64,000 nt of DNA from Megaustenia siamemsis (Eukaryota > Mollusca > Gastropoda > Stylommatophora > Ariophantidae): NCBI GenBank assembly GCA_032433765.1, contig JAVIAB010000051.1, positions 54,021,828 through 54,085,827 on the forward strand, written 5' to 3'. A program made the position numbers and the translations under genes. A model generated the notes under the pieces. It did no database searches, was not told the DNA's origin, and worked only from the letters and a program-made list of their open reading frames with translations. How positions within the stretch are numbered: the stretch's first letter is position 1; each line of letters begins with the position of its first letter. This document shows positions 54,965 through 64,000 of the stretch, one piece after another.

Positions 54965-55300
54965 TGGAGAATTATTATTCTTCTTCTACCTTTCAGTTCC
55001 CTGTGGAGCATAGGTCTTCAATAAACACTTTCCAAGTTGTTCTGTTTCTTGCCATTCCTTTAAGATCATTCAATGTCTTCCCCGTCGTCTTCATCTCTGC
55101 TTCCATCTGTCATCTCCAAGAATATTTTGGTCTTCCTCTTTTTCTTTTTTCTTTTTCTTTGTGAATTCCAAAAAAAGTGCCTGTTGTGTAGTACTCTCAG
55201 TTGGCGTCCGCAGTGTGTGTCCTATCCAGCGCCATCGTCTTCGCTGTATCTCTTTATCCACAGGTATTTGACTGGTACATTTCCATAATTCTTTGTTAGT
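54965..55300 (-). mobile_element. LINE 3' fragment (family 5)
   Basis: Complement of the 49925-50255 type end: tatccagcgccatcgtcttc (RRRWRWIG), cttggagatgac-type and TTCCAAGTTGTTCTGTTTCT (TTWKVF-like) on the plus strand, in reverse order. The 3' end is the ttattcttcttctacc stretch at 54975. Confidence 0.7.
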
Positions 55301-55304
55301 GGGG

Positions 55305-55675
55305 AAATGTAGTAGCAGGAATTACGAACACTGAGACCGAAATAAGAATGGATACAACAAAGCAATTCAAACAATCGTTTAAATAAAATCGATTAAAACG
55401 AACAAGGAAGATTAATACAAAAAGAACAATATACAACTCAGAATTTCTGCCAACATTTTGTGACCAGTGCCACACAAGAACGTTATCATCGCAGGAGAAA
55501 TGATGTATCACAACAACTGCGCTAAAATGTGGTGACTTAAAAGAATTTAATGTTTTAAAAAGATACAAAATAAGAAATTAAGAAAAGAGGGGAAGTAACC
55601 CAGATCAGAACTTCATCTAAAACAACAAACTAAACCGACATGTAACTCGGTTATCAGCAAACCATTCAGTCAAAG
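55305..55675. other. No gene recognised
   Basis: AT-rich unique DNA. A minus-strand 90-codon frame (55296-55568) has no recognisable motif. Confidence 0.5.
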
Positions 55676-55680
55676 AATCA

Positions 55681-55905
55681 TCATCGAGTGCCATCTCCGC
55701 AACGAAGGTTGGCTACCAGGGAGCGCCATTCTGCTCTGTCTCTTGCTTTGATGGTGCAGGTTGTCACAGGCTGATTTGTCCATCTTTTGATGTTACTCGT
55801 CCATGTTAGTCTTGGTCTGCCTCTATTACCTTGTATTTTCCCCTCCAGGATTACTTTTAGTAGGCTGTTGTGTCTTTTAACATGGCCCAAAAATCGCATT
55901 TTTAA
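55681..55905 (-). mobile_element. RTE-like LINE 3' fragment (family 1)
   Basis: An intact 72-codon frame on the minus strand: MRFLGHVKRHNSLLKVILEG, GRPRLTWTSNIKRWT and RAEWRSLVANLRCGDGTR, with the atcatcat tail just below 55685. A very short 5'-truncated copy. Confidence 0.85.
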
Positions 55906-55993
55906 AAGAATGCCGATGCTTTATTTATCCTCGACGCTTAAATGCAAAAGAGAATAGTGAAGAAAACCACAATAGAACATTTTTCCTGTTCAT

Positions 55994-56033
<40 letters not shown>

Positions 56034-57015
56034 TGCAATATTAAAATGTTGAGTTTACATTTGACCTTTTTAGCTGACTTTGGTCCAGATCTATAAACTT
56101 TATTATCAACGTTTTGTCAATAATTATGCCCCCCCCCCCCTGTTTTTTTTCCTTTTCTCTTCAAATCAACATGAAAGATATTTTTAAAAAATAAGTATAC
56201 CTGAATTCTATCACCCAAGCCCATACTAGGCCTCAAAATCTTGGTGTACGTTCTCGTGTATTTGTTAAGAGAAAGATCGATGGAACAGTTCATTGTTGAT
56301 TGAATGTATGCTCTCCTCTATATAGTCACTTACGTAAAGCTGATATTTTCAATTACTTCAAAATGCGTCACAATAAAAGTGTCCACAGTTAATTTCTCTG
56401 TCATGAAACAGCCCAAGAGGAGAGGATCGGTAAATTTTAAAATGATAAACTGATGAATTCGTTTGAAGGTTCGTTAAATTTACATCAAAAAAATAATTTT
56501 GCTTTGTCTTTATTATAAGGATGAAGAAGGTAGATATGTACTTTTGAAGACGGACGGCCTAGCATCAAAGAAGTGTTTATCACTGGGCGCACTGACATAT
56601 AGCGCCAATACCAGTCAAGAATTATTATTATACAGCAATTGTTGTTTAAAAAAATACAAGTCCGGCAAGCATAGTTTTAAATTACTTATGAAATATTTTT
56701 CATGTGACCATTAAAATAATACAATTTTACCAAAAAGCGTTCTGGCTGAAAAAAGTTCCTACTGTAATAGGTACAATCAATGGCAACTGGTTGGCAAAGA
56801 ATACGCAAATAAATAGACAGGTTGCTAAGCAACGATCTAAATCCTTTCTTTAACTGAAGCAGCCTTGCTCTTTATTTATCTTTCACACCAACCATCTTCC
56901 GTTTAGAGACTTCCTGGATTTTATAAACACACACACACTAAACACACACAAGCACGCTTGAAAGATAGAAGAGCTTTAGAAACTGATCTCTGTGTGTTTG
57001 TATGTGTGTATATAT
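55906..57015. other. No gene recognised; poly-T and poly-C runs
   Basis: A T run of about 34 at 55998-56031 and a C run at 56130-56140. The 71-codon frame at 56499-56714 has no domain I recognise; it lacks any sign of splicing or of a repeat family, so it remains an orphan ORF of doubtful reality. Confidence 0.45.
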
Positions 57016-57024
57016 ATATATATA

Positions 57025-57273
57025 GGGAGCCGCGATAGCTCAGTGGTTAGTGAACTGGACTACAAAGAACAAGAGGTAGGGTTCGATCCCAACCGATGGT
57101 TTCCGGGTTCACCCAGCCTTTAATGGGTACCTGATTTTTTTCAGAGAAAGTGAAGCGGCACGGGCGTAATACCGACCACATTACCCCAAAAATCATGTGC
57201 CGAAGGTCTGTAAAATATATGGTCACTAACACCATATTCCCTAAACGCCACTTGGCGTGACGGGGGTACGTTA

Positions 57274-57275
<2 letters not shown>
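57025..57275 (+). mobile_element. SINE family B, full copy in a TA repeat
   Basis: Reference-quality copy: GGGAGCCGCGATAGCTCAGT (A box), GGGTTCGATCCC (B box), linker, body AGCGGCACGGGCG, and end CCACTTGGCGTGACGGGGGTA. It is inserted into or next to (TA)n: tatata precedes it and (AT)n follows. Confidence 0.9.

Positions 57276-57355
<80 letters not shown>
57276..57355. repeat. (AT)n microsatellite
   Basis: About 40 AT units directly after the SINE. Confidence 0.95.
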
Positions 57356-57358
<3 letters not shown>

Positions 57359-57785
57359 CTAATTGGTCTTGATTTATTTAAAAAGCGAATTATTCAATTG
57401 TTTTTGCAGTGAAACAATTACAATTATCCCGGACAACATGAGTGACGTATCAAAACATGTATAAATCTGTCACTGAAGCGAAGTATAGTGTTAATGTTGT
57501 TTTCATTTACGCTAACCAACAATTGGAGAATGGACGAAAAAAAAAACTCTGTCAGGAACAAGATTTGTAACCTAATTTATTGCTAGAAACAGTGTTAGTC
57601 TAGCTGTGTTTTAAGACCCAGTAAATCATTTATAATTTCGAGAATTGTTTACTTTCTTTAATTCAGTGAGGATTACATCTCGCTAAGACAAATGTAAGGT
57701 TTGCCTGAAAGTGTTGACAGAAAATATTGTTTATATCACTTAGATTGTGGGGTATCATCACTTGTATTAGTTAGCATGAATGAAT
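57356..57785. other. No gene recognised
   Basis: AT-rich unique DNA. Confidence 0.5.
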
Positions 57786-57788
57786 GAG

Positions 57789-58014
57789 TAGGAAGGAAGG
57801 AAGGAAGGAAGGGAGGGGGGAGGGAGGGAGGGAGGAAGGAAGGAAGGGAGGGAGGGAAGAAGGAAGGAAGGAAGGAAGGAAGGAAGGAAGGAAGGAAGGA
57901 AGGAAGGAAGGAAGGAAGGAAGGAAGGAAGGAAGGAAGGAAGGAAGGAAGGAAGGAAGGAAGGAAGGAAGGAAGGAAGGAAGGAAGGAAGGAAGGAAGGA
58001 AGGAAGGAAGGAAG
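57789..58014. repeat. (GGAA)n microsatellite with ggga variants
   Basis: About 225 bp; the first 70 bp are imperfect (ggga, ggaa), the rest regular. Confidence 0.95.
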
Positions 58015-60085
58015 AGGGACCTTATAATGTCTACCGGATGTGGCAGATGGCAAGTATAGTAAGGGAAATAAAAATGCCAAAACTGATAACTTGTCTCTGC
58101 TCTCAATGTCATGTCTGTGATGCGACATCGACCCTGGGCCTCCGTCCAAATTCACAAAGAGTCTGCGTGGAGTTTGACTTCGTTTCAGTCTTTGGAATAA
58201 GAAGTTCTTTCAGTAAGGTTTTCATCTTGTGAAGCCATGTTCTTATAAATGGATTCAGACCAGATTCAGGTGGTGTTCTCATGGTGAGTAGGGACTCGGT
58301 GGAAACGTCCGACCGCCTACTGCGGCTCAGTGTAGGAGTGAAATCAGTCAAATTATCGCCAGTCACCGCTCATTAAGGATAGTTGGCTACTGTGAAAGAC
58401 CCCCTAGCTGGTGTTTACATGCGACTACTTGAGGCCTGGATGCGACACAGCGGGAGCCAATGCAAGCATTTGACAGCTTCGTCTCACACCATTGGACACA
58501 ATTATGGCGGGTTTCCAAGCCTTGTCCGCCTGTACACTCCCAGACGGAAGTTTCACAGAAGAAAATTATTCTCTTGTTCAGTATTGTCAACTGTTTACTC
58601 ACAACGCGTCCTTAGTGAGTAGATGTAGCTTGAATCAACACTGGGACAGCTCCTATTCATTGTGTCTAATAACATTTGGCAAAGAGCGAAAATATTGTGA
58701 ACGCACTGATTACATTTGCACTCTGAAAGCTTTTAATAAGCTCTTGTCAATCTAGCTTTTCCCGAAATCGTTTGCCAATTCTAGGCCTACGATTGGCAGT
58801 AGCAGATCGTTGCATGCTAGCAAACGTTTGTCTAAACAGAAAGTAAATGAACCCTGTCAAAACGCGTGAGAAATAATTGTTGGTAAATCATATCGACTCT
58901 TGTTTCTAGACAAGGATATTTTCCCCGTTCCCATTTCTGTTGCATTCAGAGGATTTGAACTGTGAAGCGCCAATCACGGCTTGCGACAGAACGTCTGCGG
59001 GACTAAGAATATCAAAAAGTATATGGTTTTCTATTTTCGATTTTATACTAACAAAAGTTATTTTCTCACAGCTGCTGCCAATAGTTTCAAAGATTAGTTT
59101 CTTCGTCTCCTACTTTCATGCTGTGCTTGCTCAAAAGGAGGCGGAAATGATTTTTTTTTAAACTTTCTCTTTAAATATTAAGATTTTATTTTTACCACAA
59201 GTTTTTTTTTCGATTTTCTTGGCAATTATCGCCTCACATTTTACGAAGCAAAATCAACCTCGCTCTTAGTCACTTGTGAAACAGCCGCACGGGTAATTCT
59301 TGAAGGCTTCCATTATACAAATTGTTCATGGGCCACCGAATTTACAGTCAAGACAACGTTGCATCAAGGTAGTTTGTTGGTTTTTGAAAATAGCCAAAGC
59401 TTAAAAATCTAATCCTTCTCGTATCTTAAATTTCGTCCTGGATAAATTACCATTGTCTTGCTGAGGAAGGCGTAGTTGCTCCAAAAGGAACCACCTCTTG
59501 AGAGTATTAAAAATTCTTCGTTTTTTTTCCAGTCGGCAACGCCCAATTCTTTAGTTAGTGCGGTTTCTCTCCTGCTTTTCTATACGTGTTTGCATTATAA
59601 TATAATCGGCTGCCTTTGATACTGCCTATGAAGTGTTGGGGAGATTAGATCCAAGTTCTGTTGTAATTAGTTGTGGACTCTGTTAAGTCATCACATGCAT
59701 CTCACAGTTAGGACTGCAGTAAAACTGAATTATTATTTACAGATGCAATTCACATAGTCTTAGGGAGAATTTGCAACATGTCAATCAAGTTATTAAAGCA
59801 GCAAAGTTTCGTTTCTTCATGTTTTCTCATGCTTTTCAGTTAGTTTTTGTTTATGTTTGGTTTGTTTGTTCGTTCGTTTGCTGGCACAATTAAAATGAAA
59901 ATTTGCGTGCATTTCTTAAATTCCTGTATAGCGTCCTTGCTATGTTTTTTTTCCCCACATTGCTTTTCTTGTTTGAATATTCTGTTTTTGCCCATTTAGT
60001 TTTTTTTCGTTATTTTGAAATGCAAAAGAGAATAAACAAGACGAAGAATAATAGGGAGAAGAGATTGTGCATACTTTAACGTCTT
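58015..60085. other. No gene recognised
   Basis: The longest stretch here (about 2 kb) without a repeat or LINE signature. Short frames (58038-58232, 58383-58622, 58492-58755, 58940-59161) have no family I recognise. An undetected exon cannot be excluded. Confidence 0.4.
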
Positions 60086-60214
60086 CAAGAGAGGAATGGG
60101 GAGAGAGTGAGAAGAGAGAGAGAGAGAGAAAGTAGAAGCAAAAAATAAATATTGTATAAATATAAATTGCGACACTCCATCTCTTTTCTTACGCCTCCCA
60201 CCCCTCCCACTTTT

Positions 60215-60365
60215 TTCCTAATACACATTGAGGCCCTACTACACATTGAGACTCGAATACACATTGAAGCTCTAATACACATTAAGACTCTAATACACAT
60301 TGAGGCACTAATACATTGAGGCTCTAATACACATTGAGGCCCTAATACACATTGTGTATATTATT
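60215..60365. repeat. ~19-bp tandem array (acacattgaggccctaat)
   Basis: About seven diverged copies. Confidence 0.85.
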
Positions 60366-60444
60366 GACACATTCAGTAAATTTAATATACTTGTATACAC
60401 CATATCAAAGTTAACATATACTATTCGTTTATACAAAAAACCTA

Positions 60445-61072
60445 CAGGATGGATATCAAAGTTGAAGGAATAGACCTGGAGATAGTTCAGTTACAACTAC
60501 ATTAAACATACTATAACCAGTGAAGGAAAATATAATACTGAAAAAATAATAGGGGTGGCAAAAAAGTAATTTTAATGTCATGAAAAATATATTAACATCA
60601 AAACAAATAACACCAGGGTCAAAACTAAGAATAGGAAAAATGTTATATCTTCTCAACATTCATGTATGGTGCAGAAACATGGACATTAGACAAGATAACA
60701 AAACATAAAATTGAAGCCTTTGAAATGTGGATTTATAGAAGAATATGAAAAATTGGATGGAAAGAAAAGAAAACAAAGGATGAAGTCTTGAAACATCTAA
60801 AAATTAAAAGAAAACTATTAAACACAATTCAAACAAGACAAACGAGATATTTGGGCCATGTTAAAAAAACGCAGCAGCCTACTAAACGTAAACTTGGAAG
60901 GAAAAATACAAGGTAAAAAAGGCAGAGGAAGAGCAAAACTAACATGGACTAGCTACATCAAAAGATGGACAAGTAAGCCTATGACAATCTGCACCATCAA
61001 AGCAAGAGACAGAGCAGAATGGTGCTTCATGGTAGCCAACCTTCGATGCGGAGATGGCAATGAATGAATTGG
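60445..61072 (+). mobile_element. RTE-like LINE 3' fragment (family 1)
   Basis: The plus strand follows family 1 from MDIKVEGIDLE (60450) through YGAETWTLD, FEMWIYRRI and the C-terminal GRAKLTWTSYIKRWTS, RAEWCFMVANLRCGDGNE (60858-61067), with many indels. 5'-truncated; the tail is a degenerate gaatgaat. Confidence 0.8.
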
Positions 61073-61350
61073 TTTATCGATATCCTTGCCATTGAAGATA
61101 AACTCTAACCAGTACATCAGAGGAAGAAGACAATTTTTATTTCTACAAATACACTAATAAAACCACCTAATAATATGATAAAAGTGTGTAGTACAATTTT
61201 CGTCCTCACAAACAGTTAGATACAGTCTTATCAATGGATGTCTCTCGTGTCTGATTAAGTCTATATTTGAATGCTACAGAGAACATTTATGTTTAGTCTC
61301 ACTAATTTTCTCTCCCTTTTTATTATCTTCTAAATCCCTTTCTCTCTCTG
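61073..61350. other. No gene recognised
   Basis: AT-rich DNA before a TA microsatellite. Confidence 0.5.
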
Positions 61351-61440
61351 ATATATATATATATATATATATACTGATGTATCTGATATCAGTATCTCAG
61401 CATCTGATATATATGTATATATATATATATATATATATAA
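61351..61440. repeat. (AT)n microsatellite
   Basis: Two AT runs separated by a short tctgatatcagtatctcag segment. Confidence 0.9.
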
Positions 61441-61694
61441 AGTAAAAGTACCCCCCCGTCACGCCAAGTGCCGTATAGGGAAATATGGTGTTAGTGACCC
61501 TATATTTTACAGACCTTCAGCACATGATTTTTGGGGTAATGTGGTCGGTATTACGCCCGTGCTGCTTTTACTTTCCCAGAAAAAATCCGGTACCCATTTA
61601 AGGCTGGGTGAACCCGGAGCCGTCGGTTGGGATCGAACCCTACCCCTTGTCCGTAGTAGTCCAGTTCACTAACCACTGAGCTATCGCGGCTCCT
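61441..61694 (-). mobile_element. SINE family B, full copy
   Basis: Minus-strand head GGAGCCGCGATAGCTCAG, with the B box near 61635 (complement), and the body ending at the gtaccccccc edge. Also next to (TA)n on its 3' side, as is the 57025 copy. Confidence 0.9.
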
Positions 61695-61771
61695 ACTAAT
61701 TTTTAGGGAATTAGTAAAACCCAGGTGTCCTCGCCAGGATTACGAACCCCGGCTGTTGCCGTGGTAAGCCA

Positions 61772-61775
<4 letters not shown>

Positions 61776-61846
<71 letters not shown>
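61776..61846. repeat. (AT)n microsatellite
   Basis: About 35 AT units. Confidence 0.95.
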
Positions 61847-61847
<1 letters not shown>

Positions 61848-61854
61848 TTTATTA

Positions 61855-62325
61855 TTTACTTCTTCGTTTACTTTTCAGTGTCGATGGGAGTTATAATTTG
61901 CGATCTTTTGTTCTTCTTTTCGCCTCTGCTGCTATGTTTCCTAGTGTTTATAATATTCCGTCAGTCCCTCTTTTTCGTTGTCTGTCCATGGGTCTGGAAT
62001 TCTCGCAACGTTGATTGAAGGCTCGTTGTATTGTGTTTTGATCTTTCTGCTTTGCCACGTGGCCAAACCATTTTATCTGTTGTTTCTTTATATATTCTAT
62101 TGCAGTTGTTATTCCTAGCTTTTTTCTCAGTTTTTCATTTCTGATCTTATCTCTCAAACTGTTTCCTGTCATTCGTCTATCACATTTCATCTCAGTAGAG
62201 GTTACTTTTCTTATTGCTTTTGCATCTAGGGTCCAGATACTTAAATGACCAAGAAAAATAGACTGGCGGATCGCCATTTGGCCACTGTTGGTATAGATGA
62301 GAGTTAAGACTAGAGGTTTACAGAA
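61855..62325 (-). mobile_element. LINE 3' fragment (family 4)
   Basis: The minus-strand frame has TEMKCDRRMTGNSLRDKIRN, AIEYIKKQQIKWFGHVAKQK and QRCENSRPMDRQRKRG, matching the 33950-34490 copy. 5'-truncated. Confidence 0.75.
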
Positions 62326-62519
62326 CTGATGTGAAAGCTGGAACATACTCGTCCTACACAAAACCTCAAACGCTTCCATACAACCTAGGTTCATTCAGCA
62401 TCGAGAACATCAAATGGCAAGACAAGATTCAAAGTGCGGCAAATGTGGTTAGTCCTTATATCCCCATCATTGTTATTATTCTGATACAAGCTCAACCCCG
62501 TTTTGGCGAGCTATATAAT

Positions 62520-63222
62520 CATTATCATCATCATCAAGTACCGGGCCTGCTGGCGTAGGTGATCATGTCTCTCCACAACTTTCGATCACGACAGTTATTT
62601 ATAATTTCTGTTGTTGACTTTTTGCCAAGCCATCCTCTTAAGCTGTCTGGTATCCTCTCTCTTTCCTTCACTCTATCTCTTCGTCCCTCAATTTTCCCAG
62701 TTGTTACAGTATATTTCAGCTGTTCTCTTCTCATTACATGGCCAAAAAAATGATGAATGTTTCTTCCTAATATTGGAAATTAGCTCTCTTTTTGCTTTGG
62801 CCTCTTTCAGAACGTTTTCATTACTCTTCTTAGCTGTCCATGGTATTCTCAATATTCTTCTGTAAAACTACATTTCTACAGACTCCAGTGATTTTCTTGT
62901 CTGTTGTCCTATTGTCCATGATTCACATCCATATGTTAAGACTGCCTCTACGTAACATTTGAGAACTCTTTTTCTTGTTTCTATTGTCAAAAATGGATTG
63001 CACAGTGGCTTCCTCATTTTTTGGAAAGCTGCTTTTGCCTGAGCCATTCTGCATTTCACCTCTGTTGTACGTCTTCCGTCTGAGATTAACAAAGTTCGCA
63101 AATATTTAAATTTATTTACCTGTTTTAATATTGTCCTACTTGTCTTTATTTTGCACGGAGGCGATGTCTTTTTCTTTGCTGTTACCATTACTTCTATTTT
63201 TCTGCTATTAAGTCTGAGTCCT
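62520..63222 (-). mobile_element. RTE-like LINE 3' part (family 2)
   Basis: Tail atcatcatcatc at 62525-62536. Minus-strand frames RKLWRDMITYASRPGT and MRREQLKYTVTTGKIEGRRD (62534-62734), then YVEAVLTYGCESWTIGQQ, FKYLRTLLISDGRRT and MVTAKKKTSPPCK (62868-63188). Truncated near 63222 at LRLNSRKIEVMV. Close to the 8669-9700 copy. Confidence 0.8.
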
Positions 63223-63369
63223 TAGCTATATAATAGGCAAGCTATACTGCAGCCAAAAATACGCACAAGACACCTGCAGAAAGATTAACGCCGTGAAAGT
63301 GGACACAAGAAGCGCTTTCATGACACTCTAAAATCCTGATTAAAAGTCTTCTGTTTCTTCTTCTACTTG

Positions 63370-63680
63370 TTGTTAGCGCTCGCCAGTTAAGTGGGCGGGG
63401 CATGCGTTGTGTTGTTAGTTTGAGGCAAGTACCAATATCTGCGCATTTCGGCCAGACACATTTTTGTTCTGTGTGGATAGATTTTGCTTAATAATAATTT
63501 TGCCCTGGGAGGGGCCATTATGGTATATTTTCGACATTGAACTGCTGATGGTTCTTTAACGTGCGTAGAGTGCACACGAGACCTTCTGTTTTTCACCGTT
63601 ATTCGAGAGGGCTAGACGTTGAAGCTCATTAAGCATTACATTGAGGTTGGGAGAGGTTAAAGGCACAATGAAACCCTGGA
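63370..63680 (-). mobile_element. SINE family C body, extended by a tandem array
   Basis: Family C body (ggccagacacattttt, ttaataataattttgccctg, ttaacgtgcgtagagtgcac, tattcgagagggctagacgt). At the point where the B-box region should follow, the 34-bp array begins. Confidence 0.75.
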
Positions 63681-64000
63681 TTCGAAGAGAAAAATTCTCA
63701 TCGCATTTTGTGGATTCGAAGAGAAAAATTCTCATCGCATTTTGTGGATTCGAAGAGAAAAATTCTCATCGCATTTTGTGGATTCGAAGAGAAAAATTCT
63801 CATCGCATTTTGTGGATTCGAAGAGAAAAATTCTCATCGCATTTTGTGGATTCGAAGAGAAAAATTCTCATCGCATTTTGTGGATTCGAAGAGAAAAATT
63901 CTCATCGCATTTTGTGGATTCGAAGAGAAAAATTCTCATCGCATTTTGTGGATTCGAAGAGAAAAACTCTCATCGCATTTTGCGGATTCGAACAACGGAG
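63677..64000. repeat. 34-bp array derived from the SINE C B-box region
   Basis: Exact 34-bp period (ggattcgaagagaaaaattc then tcatcgcattttgt), about 9.5 copies up to the end of the window. In intact family C copies the sequence aatttctatcgcctgttgtg plus gggattcgaacccgg occupies the same place, so one SINE segment has been amplified. Confidence 0.9.

Noticed and set aside
56499..56714. 71-codon orphan ORF as a host gene
   Set aside because: No recognisable domain, signal peptide or conserved context; length is within chance for this composition.
57025..57100. Free-standing tRNA genes at the A/B-box pairs
   Set aside because: The same heads recur in front of identical bodies with TSDs, which identifies them as SINE promoters; the cloverleaf 3' half is degenerate and no run of Ts follows.

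Overview
The window looks like intergenic, repeat-dominated DNA from an invertebrate animal. It has AT-rich background, several lineages of non-LTR retrotransposon (LINE), at least four tRNA-headed SINE groups, a Tc1/mariner-type miniature element, and very many simple and tandem repeats. RTE-like LINEs with trinucleotide (TGA) tails, an I-superfamily LINE with RNase H and a GATA tail, and this SINE load would fit a lophotrochozoan such as a mollusc. That placement is inference from repeat style. I see no convincing host protein gene, no free-standing tRNA or rRNA gene, and nothing prokaryotic or viral.

Layout. 0.7-2.2 kb: 5'-truncated RTE-like LINE. 2.3-2.7 kb: SINE with target-site duplication (TSD). 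2.9-3.7 kb: tandem array containing a perfect 161-bp-arm hairpin. 4.6-5.3 kb: LINE 3' end. 6.2-6.5 kb: 18-bp minisatellite. 7.0-12.0 kb: cluster of mostly minus-strand LINE copies, including one that keeps its 5' end but lost most of the endonuclease and the start of the RT domain. 12.3-14.5 kb: SINE bodies and (GTA)n. 15.1-19.2 kb: a complete-length I-superfamily LINE with endonuclease, RT, RNase H and CCHC knuckle, bounded by an 11-bp TSD but carrying frameshifts. 19.4-30.5 kb: a 32-bp minisatellite interrupted by an RTE-like LINE, itself interrupted by an 8.84-kb giant inverted repeat. 30.8-33 kb: SINE and degenerate TCTG-rich sequence. 33.9-36.5 kb: LINE 3' ends and (GGAA)n. 37-44 kb: simple repeats, SINEs, and a triple nest (mariner-type element inside LINE inside SINE, each junction with a TSD), then an 0.85-kb GA tract. 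44-52.6 kb: SINEs, LINE relics and four tandem arrays. 53-64 kb: SINEs, LINE 3' ends, (AT)n and (GGAA)n tracts, and a 34-bp array that appears to have grown out of a SINE promoter.

The standout is the giant inverted repeat at 21480-30318. Its arms are about 4.9 and 3.8 kb around an 85-bp spacer. It interrupts a LINE whose 5' part lies to the left and 3' tail to the right, with a 7-bp direct repeat of LINE sequence at the two junctions. It encodes no recognisable transposase, so it reads as a non-autonomous foldback-type DNA transposon. Its arms differ mainly in the copy number of an internal ~150-bp satellite-like monomer (11 versus 4). Transcription through it would give a multi-kilobase hairpin RNA. 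The mobile parts do not form a pathway: they are successive, nested insertions whose relative order can be read from the interruptions.
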